From Mytilus californianus (taxonomy: Eukaryota; Mollusca; Bivalvia; Mytilida; Mytilidae): a stretch of DNA of 64,000 bases. The notes beneath the pieces were generated by a model. It was not told where the DNA came from. It did no database searches and worked only from the letters and a program-made list of their open reading frames with translations. A program made the translations under genes and the position numbers. The stretch is taken from contig NW_026262593.1 of assembly GCF_021869535.1 (NCBI RefSeq), positions 59,356,318 through 59,420,317 of the forward strand, in the 5' to 3' direction. Of this stretch, positions 46,334 to 58,959 are shown piece by piece. The first letter of the stretch is position 1. The number at the start of each line of letters is the position of its first letter.

Positions 46334-46497
46334 GGATAACAGTACTATAGTTGAAGAGTTGCCACCGTCAATTTTGATTTGACGGTCACAAATTTCCGTT
46401 TTACTGTCTCCGCTACGCGTCGCCAGTAAAACTGCATTTACGACCGTCAAATCACCAATAGATGGTGGCAACTCTTCAAGTACAGTACTGTTATTCC
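46334..46497. mobile_element. 164-bp foldback MITE
   Basis: The ends GATAACAGTACTATAGTTGA then AGAGTTGCCACC and GGTGGCAACTCTTCAAGTAC then AGTACTGTTATT are inverted copies with two to three mismatches. The core has a second nested inversion around TTTACTG..CAGTAAA with a CG-rich centre (CGCTACGCGTCGCC), unusual in this AT-rich DNA. It is 205 bp upstream of exon E of gene 2. Confidence 0.75.
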
Positions 46498-46702
46498 TAT
46501 GTGTGAAGTTGTGCATCCAACTATGGAATGGTCCATTATAGTCCTAGTTACCATGGAAACTGTTCAAATGTAATAAAAAATTATTGGCAAGGTCGCCTGG
46601 CAACATGGGGTGACATTTGCTATTGCTTGCCAATTCTAGTTATTTTTCTTTTTTTTATGGTTAACAATCTAGTTATATTATTGACAATACGTTTATCTGT
46701 AG

Positions 46703-46774
46703 GAACCAAAGAAGTACCCGAGGACTTAAAAAGTCTTCAAAAGGAGGCCCAAACCCACATGAACAAGTTGTATT
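46703..46774 (+). CDS. Exon E (gene 2): unknown domain, helical
   Basis: This 72-nt exon, phase 1 to 1, lies between 'cgtttatctgtag' and the canonical donor 'gtaagt'. It encodes TKEVPEDLKSLQKEAQTHMN then KLY, with Gly and Ser formed at the joins. The sequence looks like an amphipathic helix. Because both borders are phase 1 the exon could be skipped without changing frame, so it may be a cassette exon. It lies between two repeat elements. Confidence 0.8.
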
Positions 46775-47855
46775 GTAAGTGTTATGTGTTTTCTCTACTT
46801 CGTATGAAATGTCAGCTGCAATGTGGAAAACTTTAACTTTATTTAATGAATGGCTATAAAGCGGATTATGTAAAATGTGAAGAGTCAAAAATTTATTTTA
46901 TGGTTCAATAAATTCAAAATAAATAATAGCCATTCATTATAAATAAATTTCTATCAAAAATAAGGCTCAAAGAGCTTTTTATATTATTTATATTAACAAT
47001 AACAACGTACACACATGTTGGCGTATGAATACACAACGTCAGAGTGGGCGTGTCGCCATAAAAATTACCAACATTGAAAATAAAGGTAATACTTTTAACC
47101 AATCAGAAGACAGCAAATACAACAAATATATTTATACTGTTATAAATATGACAATACAAAACTGCAACTTAGTTTATTATAGACAGGTTTTAATTTTCAA
47201 TGGATTGTTGCACTTTCATAGAAAATTTAGCTTGTAATCCTTAAGTTGCACCTTATTTTTGAATTTCAATTCTGAAAAATATAAAGGATATAAAGATATA
47301 ATTTTTAAAGTATAATTATAGAAGATAAAACTTACATTTGTAAAAACAATCAGCAAGACAAAATCTACAAAATAAGTCAAATAGTTGGGATTGACAAATA
47401 ACCCTTAAGAGTGTCTGCCCTGTTTTACTAAAATAAATTGCGTTTTTGATTATTATTTAAAAAAGAATTGATATATAGAGTAAACTTATATAAGCAATTA
47501 ATTGAATAATGAAGAACCAGCTGACAAGATATTCAAATTTGTCAATTAATAAGCCAAGAACACTAGTATAGTGTATGGTAAACAAAAGTCTATAGAATTC
47601 CTGTTTTTATCCACCATGAATTTATTTGCAGGATAACTTGAGTTTAAGAAACTTAAACATATGTTGTTTTTAGGGAATAATGAAGAACCCTATTGATCCT
47701 GAGGTCTGTTGTTAAAAGACATCAAAGTAAAAAAAGGAAAAAACAGCACCTTGAAATTGTAGGGACAAAATACAAACAATTAATACATGGGAAAACATAT
47801 TTCACATTACAGTTATGCACAGCCAACATTATTAGTCATTACCTCTGTATTATAT

Positions 47856-48065
47856 ACTATAGAAACATTAATTTTCGTGGGGTTAAAATTTCGTGGTTTG
47901 GTCTATATATAATATTTCATGGGGATTTAATTTTGTGGTTTCCAGTAAATAGAAGTGATATTATATGTAGGTTAAATTTTCATTGGGGTTTTAATTTCGT
48001 GGATATATTCTTTCCACGAAATAAACGAAATAAAATCCTCCACGAAAATTTCTGCTTTTACAGTT
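47856..48065. mobile_element. 'attttcgtgg' MITE-like repeat
   Basis: The left end ACTATAGAAACATTAATTTT then CGTGG is partly inverted at the right as CCACGAAAATTTCTGCTTTT then ACAGT. Inside, 'aatttcgtgg'-type motifs recur at about 40-70-bp intervals. I recognise the sequence as common in mollusc genomes. It ends 110 bp before exon F. Confidence 0.6.
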
Positions 48066-48173
48066 TGTACATGTATTTCAAGTAACAAAAGAAATACAAA
48101 GATGTTAGATAAAATTAAAAAAATAATTTTTTAATGTATTTTAGTTAATACTTTTTTATATTTTTTTTTATAG

Positions 48174-48339
48174 CAAAAGCAGTTGGAAAAAAACACTCTT
48201 GCCCATACAAGAAAGTAAGAACTGGAGAATTGCTAGTGAATGGGATCCCCCTTGATGTTCTCCCCCTAACACATATGTCAGACTATGGGGAGCAAAAAAT
48301 CAAGATGATATTAGAAATAAAGGAAATTTCGGTAGAAGT
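48174..48339 (+). CDS. Exon F (gene 2): unknown domain
   Basis: This 166-nt exon, phase 1 to 2, lies between 'tattttttttttatag' and 'gtaagt'. It encodes KAVGKKHSCPYKKVRTGELL then VNGIPLDVLPLTHMSDYGEQ and KIKMILEIKEISVE. It has a basic start, a turn-rich middle and an alternating hydrophobic end. The single Cys argues against a zinc finger. No family is recognised. Confidence 0.85.
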
Positions 48340-48918
48340 GTAAGTACAATTAGACATTAGCTTTTATATCTGTCCTAGAGTGGAACAATGGTGACCAATG
48401 TTTTTGGTCTGTACATCTTCTCAAGTTAGTTTTTGATGATGTTGTAGTCACATCATTTTGAAACTAAGTACACATGTTCCTTATAGAAATGAGTTCACTG
48501 AACATAGAAATTGAACCTAATATTAAATCAAATTCATAACATAACATTCTCAGGTTTCAAATTTTGGTAAAGGTAGTGCCAATCAACTGTATTGACAGGA
48601 AATTCTGATCGATCATGTCCTTTTGAATGGTTCTTTTTTTATTAGATTTAACAATTAAAATTTAAAGCAGTATTGTCTTTGACCAGTTTGATTATTAGCA
48701 TTGTTAATTTTTGAAAAGATTATAACTTGTTCCAATTCTTTCCTAAGGCACCGGCCTTCAAACATAAAAGGGTACTGATTAGCTACTAAATCTATACACA
48801 CTGACATATAGTTCACAATTGTTCTCATGTCTGTTCACATATGCACAAGTGAACTGGAAAGAAATTTGGTGACATCTTACTTTAGAGTATTTTTCAAAAG
48901 TAATAGTCATTACGTTTT

Positions 48919-51812
48919 TATGCAGTTAAGCTGCATTATGCTACCACCCTAGATTTGTGTTCTTCCCACTGAATGGTGTAAAAAGTGCTATTGTTATTAT
49001 CTAGCTGGCTTATATGTTATTTATAACTAATTGGGCACTTTTTTCATACTTTCAATTCTGGAATACAAAAAATATGACCAGAAAAACCTTAAATGATCGT
49101 CGAACTACCCAAAATTTTTGAAGTTGCACATAGGAAGTAGACTACTTCAAGTAGTGCTCAAAAGATATCCGTACGTAGTGTATTATCCCATGTGCTTTTG
49201 GCTAAGATGTCAAAGAACAATTGTATGAAATATTTCATCGCCGAAAATCTCTAATTACAAGTCGTTTACATTTCCCAAATGGCAAAAGGCGCAGGAATAT
49301 TGTTCATGTACACCAAATCTCTATGATAGAGGAAATAAAGTTATAAATATATAGAAGTCTCAGTTGGCGGTAATTTCAACTTACACGAACCGTAAGTTCG
49401 TAAGCTAGTAAGTATTCTGGTGTTATAAAGTAAGTTTTGTTAATCATGATGTTCTTTTCGTTTAACATGTTTAAGAAGATTGTGATTATTTAATTGATTT
49501 CAATTAAATGTATGCACATTTAAATTCTTTTCTTTATTCTTCCGTTTATCACTGACTTGCCAAAGTTGTTGACGCGATTGTTTATGAATGAAACAGATCC
49601 GAAAATCGACGTTGATGGGATGTTTTACGAAATGTGGACAACTCGTCCCCGAGACAAGTCGGACTGAGTCCACTCGGACCTTCTAAAAAGACAACTCGAA
49701 CCGCTGGTTAGATTTACTTAGGGTTTCATAAAATGTAAGACTTGCATGTCTAGCGGAGCCATCAATCTTTCGTTTGTGCATTGGGGTCTATTTAGGGGTA
49801 TTTTGAGGGGCCTTAATAAAGGAGGGGTTTACTATAGAACCCTATGGGATTTTATTTTTTTTCAATTTTCAAATGACTATTACTTGAAAACAGTAAGTGA
49901 TAGACACACACAGTCTTCAGTAATGATAACAGGACAATAGAACAAATAAAATAAAATATAGGGTGAGTCCCTGGGGTCATCCCACCCCCTTCAATTTGAA
50001 AATGTGCTTTTATCTTGTAAAAGGTCGCGATCCCCACCCCTAAACCATATATATACTTGTATGGGACAATAAAACAAATAATCAAATGAAATATAGGGGG
50101 AATCCCCAGTGTCACCCCATCCCCTTCTGTTTGAGAACTTGTAAACAGTCGAGAGATCCCTACCCCTACTGCATATATTTTCTTGTATTGGCCAATAAAA
50201 CAAATCAAATGAAATATAGGGGAGTCCACAGGGATCACCCCACCCCTTCTTTTTTAAAACTTGTAAACGGTCGAGATCCCCACTCCTAAACCGTATATAT
50301 TTATGTAGAGGACAAGATAACAAATCAAATTAAATATAGGGGGAGTCCCTGTGGTCACCCCACCCACTTCTTTTCGAAAAATTGTAAACGGTCGATATCC
50401 CAAACCCTACCCCATATATATTCTTGTATGGGACAATAAATCAAATCAAATGAAATATAGGGGAGTCCACAGGAGTCACCCCACCCCCTTCTTTTTGAAA
50501 ACTTGTAAACTGTCGAGATCCCCACCCCTCAACCATATTTTCATGTATGGGACAAGATAACAAATGAAATATAGGGGAGTCCCTGGAGACACCCCACCCC
50601 CTTCTTTGTGAAAACTTGTAAACGGTCGAGATCCCCACGCCTACACCACATATATTCTGGTATGGGACAATAAATCAAATCAAATCAAATATAGGGGAGT
50701 CCACGGGGCCATCCCCACCCCCTTCTTTATGAAAACTTGTAAACGGTTGAGATCCCAACCCCAAAACCATATATATTCTTGTATGGGACAATTAACTAAA
50801 TCAAATGAAATAAAGGGTGAGTCCCCTGGGGATCACCCCCCTTTTTGAGAACTTGTAAACGGTGAGATACCCACCCCTAAACCATATTTATTCCTGTTCG
50901 TCATTTCAAGAAGATTTGAATGACATACAGGGTCAATCTCCTAGGAGTCACATATGCATATCACTTTACTAGACCTAACCAATTTGTACTGGCCTTTGCC
51001 CAATGTCAGGCGACCATGGGAATGACGATGTATGGGAGCTCTGTTTGGAAGACTTCGTAACAGCATCCTGTTACAATTATTTCTTGTTTATTATAAAATT
51101 TAATTGATGCAAAAATAGGTCTAGGTTAATTGAATTTACTTTATTTTTTGAATTATTTCTGGGCCTATGAAAATTTTCATTTATGGCTCATTTTAAAGAA
51201 AACATATAAATCTTTCAAGCAGTGTAAAGCCCAAGAATGTTTGACCAACTGTTTTATAATAACCTGTCATTTTATTCCAAACTTGGGATGGAGTGACATC
51301 ATGGACTTGGTGAAGGTAAGGGTCATTTACATTTACTATGGGCAGGTCAATCAGACCTCACCTTTGATCCTTGTAGTAGTAAACCTTTGGCTGATTTGTG
51401 TCTCATAACTTTTGTACTGTAGAACCTAAACTCAGTGTTCCTGCCAGGGATGCAAGTCCATTCATACTATTACAAACTCGTACTACGTCAACTTGTACCA
51501 CTAAAAGTCAACTGGTACCAACGTTAACTACCAACTAAAACAACTGCAATCATTGCGAACTTGTACCACTGCAAACTCATCATTAAAAATATACATTGAT
51601 ATATGCATTGCTTTTGAAAATCTTGATAAAATATTAATTAATTTGCCTTAATAATCAATTCATTTAATAAACATACATGAACAATATACGAATGTTTAAT
51701 GTTTGTTCTTTCAAATCTTTAAAAAAAAAATGAAGCAACACTGCCGAAGTTTTCATAATTACGTTTGCCTTGGTTTTTGGTTAACTGCATATAGCGCTTA
51801 CAGTGCTTTGAT
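48919..51812 (+). mobile_element. Array-bearing element, copy B (2.9 kb)
   Basis: It has the same ends and order as copy A (30287-32995): left TATGCAGTTAAGCTGCA, right TTAACTGCATATAGCGCTTA then CAGTGCTTTGAT. The array at about 49960-50890 has eight units of 110-125 bp, all of the 'cttgtaaac' type, with truncated units. Copy B also has an extra stretch of about 250 bp near 51330-51590, absent from A, with 'cttgtaccactgcaaactc'-like repeats. It lies in the intron between exons F and G of gene 2. Confidence 0.8.
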
Positions 51813-52439
51813 TTCAATTTCTGGCTCAGTTTTGTCTTTTTACTTAAGTGTATTGATACATTAACAGTATGATTGACAACTATCATGATCAAGGAACAAT
51901 TAAACATAAAGGGTTGGACAATAATTGGAATTCTATATTAACTCCTTCCCTTAATGCCAATCTTAATTGTCCAAATGGTATAACTTGAGTTTATACATGA
52001 CATGGCAGACCACTCAATACCCAAATGTTGACCTCATTTAAGTATCTGATATAATTTAATCTATGTAGGTCAGTCTCTTTCTTCAAGTTTAATTGAAACT
52101 AACAAAAACTAAACTGAAACTAAACGGGGATTATAAATAATAAACTTATATACAGACTATAGCTTTAATCCTTTACCTATATATATATCTTTTGACTTAC
52201 ATTGCATTAAACAACTGATCCGTAAATCTTGTTTGAAAGATGATTAAGTAAGGATTACTACATAATGTATTTTTTTGAGAAAAAGACCAAAATGGAAATC
52301 TGTATGAGTATAGAATCCATGTGTGGTGTCTGATTCTTTTCAAAATCTGTACAACAATTATCTGTAATTAATCCATAATTTTAATAGGATACATTTATCA
52401 GTGAAGGAATTAGAAAATTTGAATACTGTGAGCAAGGAT

Positions 52440-52485
52440 TTGTATAGTAAGACTATACAATACAAATCCTTGCTGTGAGGTAATA
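52440..52485. repeat. Hairpin with 'caaggatttgtat' stem
   Basis: AGCAAGGATTTGTATAGT pairs with ACTATACAATACAAATCCTT then GCT around a 3-base loop, with a 5-base bulge in the 3' arm. The same stem core is found at 62.5 kb, and a related one at 54.08 kb. Confidence 0.65.
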
Positions 52486-52793
52486 TATTTTTTCGATGAA
52501 ATAAATAAGAATTTGCCTAAAAATTAAGTCTTCATCCTGTACAATAGAAAAACAACATCATTTTAAGCTTATTGATATGAAAATTACCATTTGTCAACCA
52601 TGCATCTTCAATGTCACAAATTATTGTTAAAATTTATATTAATAAAAGCTATATAAAAAGAGCCAACAAATAAACTATTGGAGTTATTGCCCTTTGACAG
52701 ACAGGTATATAAAGTATATGCACATGCTGGGGACATTTTTGCATGTTCTGGAAGTAAATTTTACCAATTTTTCAATTTTATTGTTTATTTCAG

Positions 52794-52840
52794 GCCCACA
52801 TCTCCTGAATATGAGATATCTGCATTACCAGTTGACAATG
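52794..52840 (+). CDS. Exon G (gene 2): short linker
   Basis: This 47-nt exon, phase 2 to 1, lies between 'ttgtttatttcag' and 'gtaaat'. It encodes PTSPEYEISALPVDN, with Val completed at the join. It is a Pro/acidic linker. Both phases match the neighbouring exons, which supports it despite its small size. Confidence 0.75.
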
Positions 52841-52969
52841 GTAAATACATATAATATACTTATTAATGTCTTTTATAAATTTTGTCCTGAACATGCATGA
52901 AATATTTGCCACAGAATGTTAAGCAAATGACAATCAATCCTATTTTAATTGCAGGCTTTATTCAAGATG

Positions 52970-53500
52970 TAACTTATACACAATGTTTCCGTTCCCTTAC
53001 TTTAGTGTACCTCAACCAAATATTATGAAACTTACGCACAATGCTTATTACCACAAAATACAGATCAAGTTTGAATTTTGGAAGCGTCACTCTAACCGTT
53101 CTAGAGATATGCCCCTTTATAAATGGAAAAATTACAAAAATTTCAGTTTCCGTTCTCACGCTTACGTTTGCCTCAACCAATTGGTATGAAACTTATACAC
53201 AATGCTTATTACCACAAAACTCAGATCACAATTGAATTTTGGTGGCGTCACTTTAACCATTATGGAGTTATGCCCCTTTATAAATTGAAAAATTGCAAAA
53301 TTTTTAGTTTCCATTTTGTAACTTAAGTTTGCCCCAACTGAACATTATGAAACCTATACACAATACTTATTACCACAAAACTCAAAGCAGATCAAGTACA
53401 AATTTGGGTAGCGTCACTTTTATTGTTCTTGAGTTATGTCCTTTATAATGTTGTATGCAAGCAGGGGCATCATCTGTGTCCATGGGGACACATTCTCCAT
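52970..53500 (+). mobile_element. Array element with right-end hairpin
   Basis: Three units of about 150 bp carry 'aatgcttattaccacaaaa', 'gaattttggtggcgtcact' and 'gttatgcccctttataaa'. The right end is GCAGGGGCATCATC followed by the hairpin TGTGTCC-atg-GGGACACA at about 53475-53492. The left end is not defined. Several 60-70-residue frames repeat with the units and are not genes. Confidence 0.6.
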
Positions 53501-53793
53501 TTATTTCTTACACTTTACCCCGTTAAAAGTTATTTTCAGAATTCTTCTGTCCTCCCCTAAGGGTTAAACAAGAATTGAATGAATGGGGGAAACAACTTTT
53601 TTTCAGACCTCACCCATCCATAAGTAAAATTTTTACTTCCAAAATGTTGTCAGATGAAAATGCAACCACCTGTTAATTGTAAATGTCAGAGATTTGATCA
53701 AACAATAAAGACAGGTTGTCATGGGCACTGTTTGAGTTCAGTTTTATTGGAATTTAAACTTTTAGTTTATGTCTATTATCAATTATCTTTCAG

Positions 53794-53853
53794 CTATAGA
53801 AACAGACTTGAATGTGAAGGTGCAGGAGGCTGTTGAGGATGATAACTTGATAG
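53794..53853 (+). CDS. Exon H (gene 2): short acidic exon
   Basis: This 60-nt exon, phase 1 to 1, lies between 'aattatctttcag' and 'gtagta'. It encodes IETDLNVKVQEAVEDDNLI, acidic and probably helical. Like exon E it has symmetric borders and could be skipped in frame. Confidence 0.75.
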
Positions 53854-53862
53854 GTAGTAAAT

Positions 53863-54045
53863 TTTATATGAATTTGGTTAAATATTCTTACCATGAAATT
53901 ACATTTATATTATATAGAATATGTTTGCTTTCACAGCATGTTCTCATCGCAATTAACTAGGTGATTAAAAATTACATCCATAAGATGTACTCACCTATGT
54001 CATAATTTACCTGTGTAACATACAGTAACTTTAGTTTTAATTTTT
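53863..54045 (+). repeat. Inverted repeat, left copy (partner at 59140-59375)
   Basis: The sequence from 'aatttggttaaatattctta' through 'gtttgctttcacagcatgtt', 'cctatgtcataatttacctg' and 'acatacagtaactttagttt' occurs in reverse order and sense at 59.14-59.33 kb. It starts within 10 bp of the donor of exon H. Downstream, near 54048-54095, are two adjacent hairpins (GCGTTCA-gg-TGAACGC and AAGGATTT-tt-AAATCCTT). Confidence 0.75.
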
Positions 54046-54532
54046 GCGTTCAGGTGAACGCATGTTTCTCGTCGACAAGGATTTTTAAATCCTTATGTTT
54101 TATAAAAAGACATTATTTGTTTTCGGTATATCGTTTTACGATTAATTTAATGTGAATACAGCGCTTCTGTCAAGTTTCTGATATGCACGTTTCGTCAATT
54201 TTACAGCTTACGAGTCTGGAACAACGACGACCTAGAAAATTACCTTTGTTTAGCCGCCATTTTCAAACATTAAGTCCGGTCCGAGGAAAGGCAGAATTTT
54301 TCTGTCAAAATCGGACATGTTACGTGAGTGCTCCGTTTTTTAGAATAAACGGATGTTTAAATACTTCTTCCACGCTGACCGAATTTTTAGCTGTTTAGAG
54401 CAATCTACGAAACGGGTCAAGTGGAAAGTTTGGATAAGTTGATTGTTTACAATTTTACAGTCTGTACACGAGACTGTGTAAAAACATCACTATATTAAAA
54501 TCAGAATAGGTGTTTTGGCCAGATCTGATTAT

Positions 54533-54690
54533 TTTAATGTGGATAACGTCCTTATGGGAGCGTAGACCACTATTGTCACTATTTTAATGTGGATAACGTC
54601 CTTATGGGAGCGTAGACCACTATTGTCACTATTTTAATGTGGATAACGTCCTTATGGGAGCGTAGACCACTATTGTCACTAGAACCTCAA
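54533..54690 (+). repeat. 51-bp tandem repeat, three near-identical units
   Basis: 'attttaatgtggataacgtc' then 'cttatgggagcgtagaccac' and 'tattgtcact' is repeated three times without differences. It is the young core of an older degenerate array that follows. Confidence 0.9.
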
Positions 54691-55300
54691 TTGGTTCAAT
54701 AAATTTCATTCAGAAAAGGGAATTTGCCCATATCCGATTGTTATTTTATTTGGATAACGTTCCATACAGGGAGCGTAGACCAACATTGATACTCACATTG
54801 ACTGTTTAAAGTTGATAAATAAATATAAAATAAATCACAATCAGAATAGGGAATTTGCCCACAACTGATTATGTTTATTTGGTTAACCTTCCATTCAGGG
54901 AACAAAAATTAGACCATATTTATTGAAAATAAAAATTGCTTAATGAATCACAAATAAAATTAAAATTAGAATAGGGATTTTGCCCAAGTCTATCTGATTA
55001 ATGTTGACATCGTTTCATCCAGGAAACATAGGAACTAGAACAACGCATGATTTTGGATCTGTAAGTTGCATGCATTCTACTACAATACAGATTTGATATC
55101 TTACATAAAAATCATAACTATTAATTGATTGCACATTGATATTTATGGAGCATAGACCATTGTTGTAAATAAAAACTTCATTTTTTGACGTACTGAAATA
55201 AAATAAATTAGAATCAGAATAGTGAATTTAAGTCCAGGTCTAGCTGATTGTTGCAGTAGACATCCTTCCATCCAGGGAACGTTAGGTCTACCCTTATTAT
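54691..55300 (+). repeat. Degenerate ~130-180-bp array around 'gaatagggaatttgccc'
   Basis: Four diverged units each contain 'cagaatagggaatttgccc', then 'gattgt..tttggataacg' and 'ttccatccagggaacg..agacc'. They are clearly related to the 51-bp unit. No coding content is seen. Confidence 0.7.
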
Positions 55301-58300
55301 ATTTAAAACAACCTGCAAGCATTGCTAATTTTTGGTTGCACATTGATTTTTGTGATGAACCAACAGTTCAGTCAATTTACATATATACTCATATTGATAA
55401 TACAATGTAATATATTGAAAGAGTGTCTGGAAATGGTCAGGACAGATAAAAACACTGAAATAGTACAGTGTTATCTAGTACAATACAAATGTGTATGCAG
55501 ATTAAGCATATCAATACACAATTTTTTTTAATTATGTCCAGTTTTAATCAGGACAGTAAATTCTCAGAAGCCTGAAATATTTTCTCGGAGCAGGAAATTG
55601 CTGTAAATATTTTCTTTACTGATAAATTATTCTCTTACAGATGTTAAGAAAATACTAATATGTTGAGTCAGTAAGAATGGAACACCGTTCTAAAACCAGT
55701 TGATAGCTTGTGACAACTCATTTTATCAATTTTTAATTTTCATGGTCAGTTTACTACTGACAAGAAGAACATTAATATTATCAGTATGTACTGCTATGAC
55801 CAATTGGTTGTTTTGTCTGCAGTAACGAAACAAAGACTTTTATATGTTTTTTAAGTAAACATTAGATTGTTTCTTGGATTAAGAGTTTAGGGGATGCCAT
55901 GATGCATTTCACAAAGACTCATTCAGGGAAATGGCTTATATTTTGATTACATAATTCAGAGTGTACATTGCCAATGCATATAACATAATATGTACTTGTG
56001 CTATTTTGTGTTAAGTACACAAAAAAGGTGATAACATAAGACTTAAGGGTCTATTTTACCCTCACTATATGAGAATCACTGCCAAATAATACATGTATCT
56101 TCCAATCATGAAAGGGAGAGATTTTTGGAAGCTCTTTTAAAGATAGAAAATTATGCCTTTACATCTTAAGTTTTCAAAGCAATGCCAACAAGTTTGGCAA
56201 GATTCTGCTATAAGGGATTCATTCATTGGGTCTGTTTTCAATCTTAATGTGAGATTGGTAGTAAAAAACAGCTTAACAAACTGCTACACGTTTTTTTTCC
56301 TTGAGTTTATATTGAATCAGAAAACTGAACTATAGAGGACTCAAAGTTACTGATATATAAATACAAGATTATCATTAATTTAGGATTTGTATTTTGAGAA
56401 TTTAGTGTAAAATTAAAGACATATCAGATAGATTTTGCAAAAAATTAGATATAATTAGTAAAATATTAGTAAATAAATAAAGAAAATTTAAAGCATTGTG
56501 GATGCAGGATTCATTAAAAATGCTAGACATGGACTTGGAGATTGGAGTAGTTCACAAGTTTTAAAAATGAACTATCTAATACAGCTCTTTATATAAAGCT
56601 TCTTTTTAGCCAGTCTTTACAAGATGCAGAAAAATGAAGAGGTTTTTTGGGCTACATAATGTACCAATATATACATATATATATTTCAATTGGTTCTCAA
56701 ATTTTAGCACCAGTGTAGAAGCAGTTAATCTAAGAGCAAAATACATGAAAAGCAGTTTATTTAAAAGACTGATTAATAGTTAGCAAATAACATTCAATAG
56801 TCTGTTAGTACATGGAAGTAAAATGCAATATGATAATTCCATGATTATATTAAGTGCAAGACATTTGTTAATATCTAAATTTAAAATGTCACTGTTTATT
56901 TTTATTTTTGCTCATTACATGTAAAAGCAAAGAGTACAAAAAAAAAAAAGTCTTGTCAAAGTCAAGTTGTGACTTATCTACATGCATGAAGGATTCCAAA
57001 TGCGTGCGATTTAATCCCCAAATTGATGGTATTCACTATTCAAATTTCATAATGACCAGTCAATTATCAAACAATATTTCTTAGTCCCTTTTCTGCAGAA
57101 CTTTGCAGAAATAATATTAATATCTAGCATAGAGTTAGTATTTTATGCAAAAATATACTAGACAAAATTGAAATGTGTTTATTAACAGTTACTTTGAATT
57201 TTGATTCAATACTGTTTTGAAAGATGTGATTATATAAATCACATTTAATTTGTTTTGTCAAATCTGTGGACAAATGCAAAATTTTTCTGAGTGACTTTTA
57301 GTGAACCAAATGACTGGGTTGAAGTCACAAAAATACTACCAAAAGTGTTTTGGTTGGTATATATGGAATCATATCAGAATGTATAGAATTCAGATAAGGT
57401 GAACAAGAGAGAAATAAAATGAGCATTTCTGATTGTGAAACCATTTCTAAAACAACTAAGAACACTTAAGTCAGCAAGTTAGTACAAGTGTTTTTCCATA
57501 TGGTCAAACGTGTTTTCTTTAAATACACCTATAGAACTATATTTAACAAGTTGCATGTTAGTATTTCTGATTGCGAAATAATTTCTGAAACAAATATAAA
57601 CAATTGTCAAGAGCAACAGTTCAAGAGTTGTTCAATATGTCAAACTTTTGTTTCTTTAAATTTGGAACTGTACATGGCAAGATATAATTTATAAGGGTTC
57701 TAATTTTAGACAGTATATCATTGTGAAATATTAATTAGAAATATCAAAACAACATTGACTTTTCATAGTTGGAGAAAACCATCTGTCAGCATTCTTTTTG
57801 GCTTATTAGGACAACAGTTATTGGCTTGCTCAACATCCAAATGCTCTGTAGAAGCATTATGATACCATTGGAAAACATGTATATTTAAACATTTCCACTG
57901 ATTTGTCCATTTCTGTATTTTTTACACTTAAGTAGTCTAATACGAAACAAAAAGATTGTTCATTGTTCAACTGGTAGACACTGTTATCAAATGTTCTACC
58001 ACTCATAGAAATTTATATCAGATTTTAAAATTTAGTCGGTTTGGAAAATTGTCATTCTATAATAATGCAAGACTTCTCTTGACAAACATATTTTCGTTCT
58101 AAATCTACAAGATATTAAAAAGAGTAGTATATCTAGCAGAAGAATAAGTACCCAGGGAGACTATAACTTCAAAAAAGTTTATAGATTAATCCAGATTTAG
58201 CATAATCATGAAACAACTTTTGTTTGAGTCTTTATTATACTTTGTTTGTATTAAGGACACTTATTTACAAAGTATATTTTAATTGATTATAATTCTTTGA

Positions 58301-58950
58301 CAATTAAGCAGAAAAGAATTTATTTCGAAAGATATGATATTGATCAGGTTATCAAAAGATGACAGCAATCATATATTCTCTGTTATTATATTAAAACTAT
58401 AGAGAAAACATTGGAAAGTTAGAGAGAAGCTAATTGTTTTCAAATAAACTAAAGTTTTGAAAACTAATATTTAAAAAGTTGAAAGTAAATGATACTAAGG
58501 TTGGATTAGTTCTTGTCGATTTGTACAAGCATTAAGAACAACCTATTCAAAAATAAATGCTTATTTACTGTTGCAATAATATTACAACACATTTAACTCA
58601 TAATGAAGGAGCTTTAATGAAATAATTTCTATACTGGCCTGTAGATTATTTATTCAACAGATATTGAAAGATGTGGTATGAGTGCCAATGAGACAACTCT
58701 CCATCCAGTCTATTTTTGCATACTTTTATTTATGCAATGTGCAAAGTTTTGCCATTGATACATACAGTTATACAGCATACATGTAGCTTTATTGTATAAT
58801 AAATTTAAATTTAGTAATTTCGGTTTTGACTAATATCCGTATTTACAAAATTAAGTGGAGTTATTTTTTAAAAATTTTGACATAGTTTTATATGTTGGAA
58901 ATTGTATATGTGTGAGAGAATTTATCCTCCACCAAAATAAAATACTGCTT
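55301..58950. other. Long intronic stretch of gene 2, nothing recognised
   Basis: AT-rich sequence without credible exons. A retroelement tail fragment in reverse ('agatgtggtatgagtgccaa' then 'tgagacaactctccatcc') lies at about 58668-58710. Short frames near 56153 and 57488 have no splice support. Confidence 0.5.
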
Positions 58951-58959
58951 GTTAATCAG

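Noticed and set aside
46528-46702. Hydrophobic frame upstream of exon E that could be read as a membrane segment
   Set aside because: It lies before the acceptor at 46702; the phase-matched exon starts at 46703 and the hydrophobic part is the T-rich polypyrimidine region of the intron.
47693-48085. 130-codon plus-strand frame before exon F
   Set aside because: It runs through the 'attttcgtgg' repeat and has no splice relation to gene 2; the translation mirrors the repeat motifs.
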